From positions 1-12,091 of the forward strand of contig JASBYY010000059.1 of assembly GCA_029983675.1 (NCBI GenBank): DNA of 12,091 nucleotides. Reading direction: 5' to 3'. Of this stretch, positions 7,562 through 12,091 are shown piece by piece. The notes below the pieces were generated by a model. The model was not told where the DNA came from. It made no database searches and saw only the letters and a program-made list of their open reading frames with translations. Origin of the DNA: Bacteroidales bacterium (lineage in GTDB: Bacteria; Bacteroidota; Bacteroidia; Bacteroidales; F082). Made by a program: the position numbers and the translations under genes. Numbering within the stretch: the first letter of the stretch is position 1; every line of letters starts with the position of its first letter.

Positions 7562-9481
7562 CTATTTCATTTTTGTAATAACCATTTCGGTACGGCGATT
7601 AATAGCGCGATTTTCGTCACTATCGTTCGCCACCAACGGCTGGGTAGCTCCATATCCTTTCGCTTTCAAGCGAGCGGCATCTATGCCTTTCTCAATCAAT
7701 GCCGTCATGACCACGTTGGCGCGGTCAGACGAAAGTTTCTTGTTATAGGCGGCATCTCCCACATTGTCGGTATGTCCTGCCAGCTCCACACAAACGCCGG
7801 GATTCTTCTTCAAAAAATCGGTCAACATTACGATGCCAGCGTAAGAATCAGCCCGTAACTCGCTGCTATTGAACTCAAAAAGAATGTTTTGCAAAGAAAC
7901 CACACTCCCCACCTCCAACTTGTCAAGGAAAATATCCACTGCAAACGGATGAAGCTCGGAATTGGCCGAAGGTGAAACATATTGTTGCCGAAACAAATAA
8001 CCCGGACTGCTCACTTCAAGCGAATAGGAGTTTCGAGCGGGCATGACAGCAAAAAGACTGCCATCGGCACTTTCAAAAGCATAGAGTTGTCGGCCTTCTG
8101 TTGGGTCGAGGAATCGCGCGGAAGCTGGAATTGGTTTACGGGTCACATTATCAAACACATTGGCTTTGATATAGGTCACCGCTTCAGGACGCAACGCCTC
8201 TTCAAGTTCAAAGGAATAGATATCGTATCCGCCTTGACCGCCTTCGCGAAACGAGGAGATGAATGCCGTTCTGCCATCGGCAGCCACAAAAAAGTTGATT
8301 TCATCATCCGGCGTATTGACCGGATAGCCAAGGTTGACCGGTTTTTGCCATTGACCGTCAGGGGTTCTTCGGCTCATAAAAAGGTCGTAACCTCCCATGC
8401 CCACATGCGTATCCGAAGCAAAATACAAGGTGTTTCCGTCAGGATGCAGGAAAGGAGCCATTTCCGTTCCTTTCGTATTAATCATCTCGCCAAGGTTTTC
8501 TGGCGCCGACCATGTACCATCGTCATTTCTCTTGCAACGATAAATATCGGAATGCCCGGAACGCCGCGAAACAAAGAACAGCTCCTTTCCATCGGCACTC
8601 ACACAAGGCTGCGAATCCCACGATGACGAGTTCACCGTTTCATCTAAACTATGCGGATTGCGCCATAGCGAAGCCGTATCACGCTCTGCCATGAACAAAT
8701 CGCAACTCGCTGCACGCCCCAGTCCACATGCGGTGAAATAGAGCGTTCGCCCATCTGCCGACACAAAAGCAGCGCCCATATAGTCATTGTAATCCCATTC
8801 CAGACCGAACTTTTCGGCTTTCTGCCATCGACCGGTATCGGAATGTGACATATAGAGGTTCTCTTCCATGCGCTCTCGGCTGCCACCTTTCATACGGCGC
8901 GTAAAGAGCAGTTGGGTTCCGTCAAGCTGCAACATGTTGATATACTCGTCATTGGAGGTATTGACATTGCCTCCAAGACTTTCAGGATTGAACCGAACCG
9001 GATTTTTCACAGCCCACTGGCGAAATTGTGCCAGTTCCAACATTCTGACCACCGTAGCGTCGTTGTCGGCATTTTTCCCACCCGCACGATGCTGAAACCA
9101 ATACAGGAGCTGAATCGCATTATCATAATCCATGCGTTCGTCATAAAGACGCGCAAGTGTAATCGCCATGGGCGGAAACAACATCGAATCGATAGCCAAA
9201 GCATGTTCGTAGGCAAGTATCGCCATTTCATGCTGACGGGTCTCCATACCGATTTCACCCTTCATCATCCACGCATCGGCAAAATCCGGATCGATGGAAA
9301 TAGCCTTGTCAAGTTGTTTCAAGGCCGCGGTATAATCGCGCTGATAAAAATACTCTTGGGCCTCCTGAAAAGCCCGTTCTGCTTTCTTGACATGTTGGGC
9401 AAATGCCGGAAACGAGATTGTTAAACATATTAAAAAACTAATAATCTGCACCTTATAATAAAAGCGACAGGATCTATTCAT
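7562..9481 (-). CDS. TPR / PD40 beta-propeller / CRD / OmpA-family protein (PorE-like)
   Basis: Numbered from the ATG at 9481 (639 residues); an in-frame TTG two codons upstream is less likely. Domains in order: signal peptide ending FPAFA at about 28; TPR-like helices (about 29-130, with DYTAALKQLDKAISIDP); five PD40/WD40-like blades (about 165-425) with repeated SADG-x-x-LYF...DLF signatures; a carboxypeptidase-regulatory-like beta-sandwich (about 437-500, VFDNVTRKPIPASARF); and an OmpA C-terminal peptidoglycan-binding domain (528-639) with GHTDNVG, D572 and R587 as the expected diaminopimelate-binding pair. This order is that described for PorE of the P. gingivalis type IX system, which anchors the T9SS to peptidoglycan. 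Unlike PorE as I recall it, no lipobox is seen; cleavage before Q29 looks like signal peptidase I. A non-T9SS paralogue of this common Bacteroidetes architecture remains possible. The neighbouring T9SS cargo gene agrees with, but does not prove, the link. Confidence 0.85.
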   Translation of the reverse strand: MNRSCRFYYKVQIISFLICLTISFPAFAQHVKKAERAFQEAQEYFYQRDYTAALKQLDKAISIDPDFADAWMMKGEIGMETRQHEMAILAYEHALAIDSMLFPPMAITLARLYDERMDYDNAIQLLYWFQHRAGGKNADNDATVVRMLELAQFRQWAVKNPVRFNPESLGGNVNTSNDEYINMLQLDGTQLLFTRRMKGGSRERMEENLYMSHSDTGRWQKAEKFGLEWDYNDYMGAAFVSADGRTLYFTACGLGRAASCDLFMAERDTASLWRNPHSLDETVNSSSWDSQPCVSADGKELFFVSRRSGHSDIYRCKRNDDGTWSAPENLGEMINTKGTEMAPFLHPDGNTLYFASDTHVGMGGYDLFMSRRTPDGQWQKPVNLGYPVNTPDDEINFFVAADGRTAFISSFREGGQGGYDIYSFELEEALRPEAVTYIKANVFDNVTRKPIPASARFLDPTEGRQLYAFESADGSLFAVMPARNSYSLEVSSPGYLFRQQYVSPSANSELHPFAVDIFLDKLEVGSVVSLQNILFEFNSSELRADSYAGIVMLTDFLKKNPGVCVELAGHTDNVGDAAYNKKLSSDRANVVMTALIEKGIDAARLKAKGYGATQPLVANDSDENRAINRRTEMVITKMK

Positions 9482-9490
9482 ATCCAAACG

Positions 9491-9506
9491 TTATTTCGAG
9501 AAATAA
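9491..9506. repeat. Inverted repeat just upstream of the PorE-like start
   Basis: TTATTTCGAGAAATAA has perfect 7-bp arms (TTATTTC / GAAATAA) around a 2-nt centre and lies 9 bp upstream of the ATG at 9481. It could be a protein-binding site or a small 5'-leader hairpin near the ribosome entry site. Chance occurrence in an AT-rich leader cannot be excluded. Confidence 0.4.
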
Positions 9507-9516
9507 AACGCTCCCA

Positions 9517-9537
9517 CACAGGCAATTATTGCCCGTG
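9517..9537 (-). other. Hairpin between folD and the PorE-like gene (possible weak terminator or leader structure)
   Basis: On the - strand CACGGGC-AATAATT-GCCTGTG forms a 7-bp stem including one G-U pair, and the loop can pair further because the DNA centre is the palindrome GGCAAT-T-ATTGCC (9521-9533). A T-rich stretch (GCGTTTTATTT) begins several bases after the stem, too far for a textbook terminator. It could end folD transcription or lie in the leader of the next gene. No other structure was seen in this 121-bp gap except the inverted repeat at 9491-9506. Confidence 0.4.
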
Positions 9538-9602
9538 CACCATGTTTCCGACATCGATTCTATATCCCGAAAAACGGAATGAGGCTGAAGAGGTTAGGTC
9601 GA

Positions 9603-10490
9603 TTATTGTTTCGGGTAAACCGTATGCTTGGCTGCTTTCAGGGTATTCTGGAGCAACGACACTATGGTCATTGGACCTATGCCTCCCGGAACCGGGGTAA
9701 TTCGTGAAGCCACCTTGCTCACTTCGTCATAATCCACGTCGCCACAGATACGATAGCCTTTGGGAGAAGCGGCATCGTCGATGCGGTGAATACCTACATC
9801 GATAACCACGGCACCGGGTTTCACCATGTCGGCAGTCAGGAAGTTCTGTTTGCCGATGGCGACTACCAAAATGTCAGCCTGACGACATACTTCGGCAATG
9901 TTTTTCGTCTTGCTATGGCACATGGTCACCGTGGCGTCTATGCCTTTGCGCGACATCAGCACCGACACGGGCGTGCCAACAATATTGGAGCGTCCGAGTA
10001 CAACCACGTTCTTTCCAGCAGTCTCGATATTGCAGCGTTTCACCAATTCCATGATTCCGTTTGGGGTAGCCGGCACAAAACAAGGCTGGCCGATTTGCAA
10101 ACGACCCACATTGACGGCCGTGAAGCCATCCACGTCTTTTTCAGGGGCTATGGCATTGATAATCTTGGTTTCATCGATATGTTTCGGCAAAGGCAACTGA
10201 ATAATATAGCCATCAATGTCTTCGTCCTTGTTCAAAAACGCAACCATATCCAGCATTTCCTTCTCGGTAGCCGTCTCAGGAAGCCGGTACACCGACGACA
10301 CCATGCCCACCGAATGGCAGGCTTTTTCTTTCGATGCCACGTAGGTTTTGCTTGCGCCGTCGTCTCCTACGATAACGGCAGCAAGATGTGGAGCGGACAA
10401 GCCATGATCCAGCATGTCTGCCACTTCAGCAGCTATTTCTTTCTTAATCTGGTCGGAAACGGCCTTTCCGTCAATGATCTTATTTTCCAT
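9603..10490 (-). CDS. folD: Bifunctional methylenetetrahydrofolate dehydrogenase / methenyltetrahydrofolate cyclohydrolase
   Basis: Interconverts 5,10-methylene-THF and 10-formyl-THF using NADP in the cytosol, feeding purine and formyl-Met synthesis. From the ATG at 10490 the protein is 295 residues, usual for FolD; an upstream ATG at 10529 adds 13 residues absent from typical homologues. Active-site residues fall at the E. coli positions: Y50 and K54 (TYVASKEKA), Q98 (DGYIIQLPLP) and D121 (PEKDVDGF). The substrate motif PATPNGIMEL, the nucleotide-binding GRSNIVGTPVSVLM with TVTMCHSKT, KPGAVVIDVGI, and the C-terminal signature ITPVPGGIGPMT are all present. It lies 115 bp downstream of ffh on the same strand, a neighbourhood I know from other Bacteroidales, and may be co-transcribed with it. 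No obvious -7 element was found in the gap. Confidence 0.98.
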   Translation of the reverse strand: MENKIIDGKAVSDQIKKEIAAEVADMLDHGLSAPHLAAVIVGDDGASKTYVASKEKACHSVGMVSSVYRLPETATEKEMLDMVAFLNKDEDIDGYIIQLPLPKHIDETKIINAIAPEKDVDGFTAVNVGRLQIGQPCFVPATPNGIMELVKRCNIETAGKNVVVLGRSNIVGTPVSVLMSRKGIDATVTMCHSKTKNIAEVCRQADILVVAIGKQNFLTADMVKPGAVVIDVGIHRIDDAASPKGYRICGDVDYDEVSKVASRITPVPGGIGPMTIVSLLQNTLKAAKHTVYPKQ

Positions 10491-10605
10491 ATCCTTAGTA
10501 TTTATACCATTAGGACGAATTTGCGACACGCCTTTGCGCTGTTGTCACCAGCAAACCCGCATATACTTTTATTGATTCTTTGTGCTATTTTACCTTTCTT
10601 GAAAT

Positions 10606-11946
10606 TTACCCGCGTCGGCCGCCCATGGCATTCATCATACGCATGACCTTCTTCCCCTTCGATGTAGTCATCATGCGCATCATTTTTGCAGTTTCCTCAA
10701 ACTGTTTCACAAGACGGTTCACCTCAACGATGGAGGTTCCGCTACCATTAGCGATGCGTTTACGGCGCGTTCCGTTGAGCAGTTTGGGATCTTCGCGTTC
10801 AGCGGGCGTCATAGAATAGATGATAGCTTCAATGCTCTTGAAGGCATCGTCGTCTATCTCCTCGCCTTTCAACGCCTTATCCATTCCAGGAATCATGCTG
10901 GCAAGGTCTCTGATGTTACCCATTTTCTTGATCTGCTGTATCTGCTTCAAGAAGTCGTTGTAATTGAACTCGTTCTTGGCCAGTTTTCTTTGCAGGCGGC
11001 GTGCCTCTTCTTCATCATACTGTTCCTGCGCCCTTTCGACCAAGGAAACGATATCACCCATTCCGAGGATTCTGTCGGCCATACGTTTGGGATAGAACAC
11101 ATCGAGGGCATCCATTTTTTCGCCGATACCGACAAATTTGATGGGCTTTTCAACCACAGAGCGTATGGTCAGTGCGGCACCACCACGGGTGTCACCATCC
11201 AATTTGGTGAGCACCGCGCCGTCAAAGCCGAGACGGTCGTTAAAGGCTTTGGCCGTATTCACGGCGTCCTGACCGGTCATGGAATCCACCACGAACAAGG
11301 TTTCCTGAGGGCTGACCGCTTTCTTGACATTGGCGATTTCGTTCATCATCTCCTCATCCACGGCCAAACGTCCTGCCGTATCGATGATGACGACACTCTT
11401 ACCCTGTTTGCGGGCGTGTTCGATGGCATTTTGTGCAATCTGCACCGGATTCTTGTTGCCATCCTCGCTATACACCTCTACTTCCACCTGTTCGCCGAGG
11501 ACTTTCAACTGGTCGATTGCAGCGGGACGATACACGTCGCCTGCCACTAACATCACCGTCTTACCCTTTTTGCGTTTCAGGTAATTGGCCAGTTTGGCTG
11601 AGAATGTAGTTTTACCGGAACCTTGCAAACCCGCAATCAGAATGACGGCCGGCTGACCTTTCAAATTGATGTCAACATGCTCGCCGCCCATCAGATCCGC
11701 CAGCTCGTCGTGGACGATTTTAACAATCATCTCACCCGGCTTCACAGAGGTCAGGATTTGTTGGCCCAGTGCCTTTTCCTTAATGCTGTTGGTGACATCC
11801 TTTGCGATTTTGTAGCTGACGTCCGCATCGAGCAACGCACGACGGATTTCTTTCATCGTGTCAGCCACATTCACTTCGGTAATATATCCCTGCCCCTTCA
11901 AAATCTTAAAGGAACGTTCTAATTTTTCGCTTAAGCCTTCAAACAT
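10606..11946 (-). CDS. ffh: Signal recognition particle GTPase Ffh (SRP54)
   Basis: The protein half of the bacterial signal recognition particle: it binds SRP RNA and hydrophobic signal sequences on nascent chains, then docks with FtsY to deliver inner-membrane proteins. 446 residues, full length. The N-domain helical bundle (about 1-85) is followed by the G-domain with the P-loop GLQGSGKTT (106-114), the insertion-box region DVYRPAAIDQL (137-147), DTAGR (189-193), TKLDGDTRGG (247-256) and GIGE (273-276). The M-domain (about 325-446) has FNYNDFLKQIQQIKKMG, the SRP RNA-binding stretch around NGTRRKRIANGSGTSIVEVNRL (391-412) and a methionine-rich end (MMRMMTTSKGKKVMRMMNAMGGRRG). All key motifs are intact. 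Its start ATG at 11946 is supported by the family N-terminus MFEGLSEKLE. No SRP RNA gene was seen in the window. Confidence 0.98.
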   Translation of the reverse strand: MFEGLSEKLERSFKILKGQGYITEVNVADTMKEIRRALLDADVSYKIAKDVTNSIKEKALGQQILTSVKPGEMIVKIVHDELADLMGGEHVDINLKGQPAVILIAGLQGSGKTTFSAKLANYLKRKKGKTVMLVAGDVYRPAAIDQLKVLGEQVEVEVYSEDGNKNPVQIAQNAIEHARKQGKSVVIIDTAGRLAVDEEMMNEIANVKKAVSPQETLFVVDSMTGQDAVNTAKAFNDRLGFDGAVLTKLDGDTRGGAALTIRSVVEKPIKFVGIGEKMDALDVFYPKRMADRILGMGDIVSLVERAQEQYDEEEARRLQRKLAKNEFNYNDFLKQIQQIKKMGNIRDLASMIPGMDKALKGEEIDDDAFKSIEAIIYSMTPAEREDPKLLNGTRRKRIANGSGTSIVEVNRLVKQFEETAKMMRMMTTSKGKKVMRMMNAMGGRRG

Positions 11947-11966
11947 TTTTTATCAGAAATTTGGCG

Positions 11967-11974
11967 CAAATTTA
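11967..11974 (-). promoter_or_regulatory. Candidate -7 element for ffh
   Basis: TAAATTTG, followed by C, on the - strand (11974-11967) matches the Bacteroidetes -7 consensus TAnnTTTG and would place the transcription start about 14 nt before the ffh ATG. A TTTG-type -33 element is not evident at the usual 19-21 nt; a T-rich run lies directly upstream instead. The remaining sequence to the window end (to 12091) is AT-rich and shows no gene. Confidence 0.45.
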
Positions 11975-12091
11975 GAAAAAAAACCAAAACGACTTCTCTT
12001 GAAACGAGACACGCTTGCAATTTTTCATCAAAACTCCTAATTAGTCAACCCTTAAAAACCACTTTTGGCATTTCCATTTCTGTGTGAGGTT

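Noticed and set aside
7542..7563. Hairpin AGCTTcTTG-gcat-CAAaAAGCT overlapping the stop of the PorE-like gene
   Set aside because: Only short stem segments with a mismatch and no T-tract on the - strand; not enough to call a terminator.
9786..10646. 286-codon + strand open frame over folD and the ffh 3' end
   Set aside because: Antisense shadow of folD, whose motifs are complete on the - strand.
11947..12091. Possible SRP RNA or divergent gene upstream of ffh
   Set aside because: No SRP RNA-like GGAA tetraloop helix or tRNA fold was seen, and no coding frame with recognisable content.

Overview
The window looks like a chromosomal segment of a Bacteroidales bacterium outside the T9SS-lacking Bacteroides mainstream (Porphyromonas-, Tannerella-, Parabacteroides-, Prevotella-like or an uncultured relative). 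Reasons: a Por-secretion (type IX) C-terminal sorting domain on one protein, a TPR/PD40/OmpA protein with the architecture of the T9SS component PorE, the ffh-folD neighbourhood, a TAnnTTTG-type -7 element before ffh, moderate GC, and little evidence of Shine-Dalgarno sequences.

Left part (1-5838, + strand): a tripartite efflux operon in the order outer-membrane channel (5' end outside the window), lipoprotein membrane-fusion protein, RND inner-membrane pump, and a 97-residue PG0541-family transporter-associated protein. The genes are spaced 54-64 bp apart. A strong 18-position hairpin lies between the pump gene and the small gene. A classical hairpin plus T-tract terminator at 5997-6057 ends the operon. 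Between the last stop codon and that terminator sits a 139-bp non-coding insert with 16-bp imperfect terminal inverted repeats and a flanking 10-bp direct repeat, which reads as a MITE or other deletion derivative of an insertion sequence.

Middle (6059-9481, - strand): a secreted leucine-rich-repeat protein carrying an EF-hand-like loop, a cysteine ladder with 21-residue period and a T9SS tail; and upstream of it a periplasmic TPR/beta-propeller/CRD/OmpA protein of PorE type. The pairing of a T9SS cargo with a PorE-like cell-wall anchor is suggestive, but the two are 243 bp apart and may be separate transcription units.

Right part (9603-11946, - strand): folD (methylene-THF dehydrogenase/cyclohydrolase) downstream of ffh (SRP GTPase). 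A candidate Bacteroidetes promoter lies 20 bp upstream of ffh.

There is no intergenic stretch over 300 bp, and no tRNA, rRNA, CRISPR array or complete transposon was seen. Most of the window is ordinary core or efflux content. The points that deserve a second look are the MITE-like insert, the intra-operon hairpin, the P-II-like accessory gene, and the secretion-related pair.
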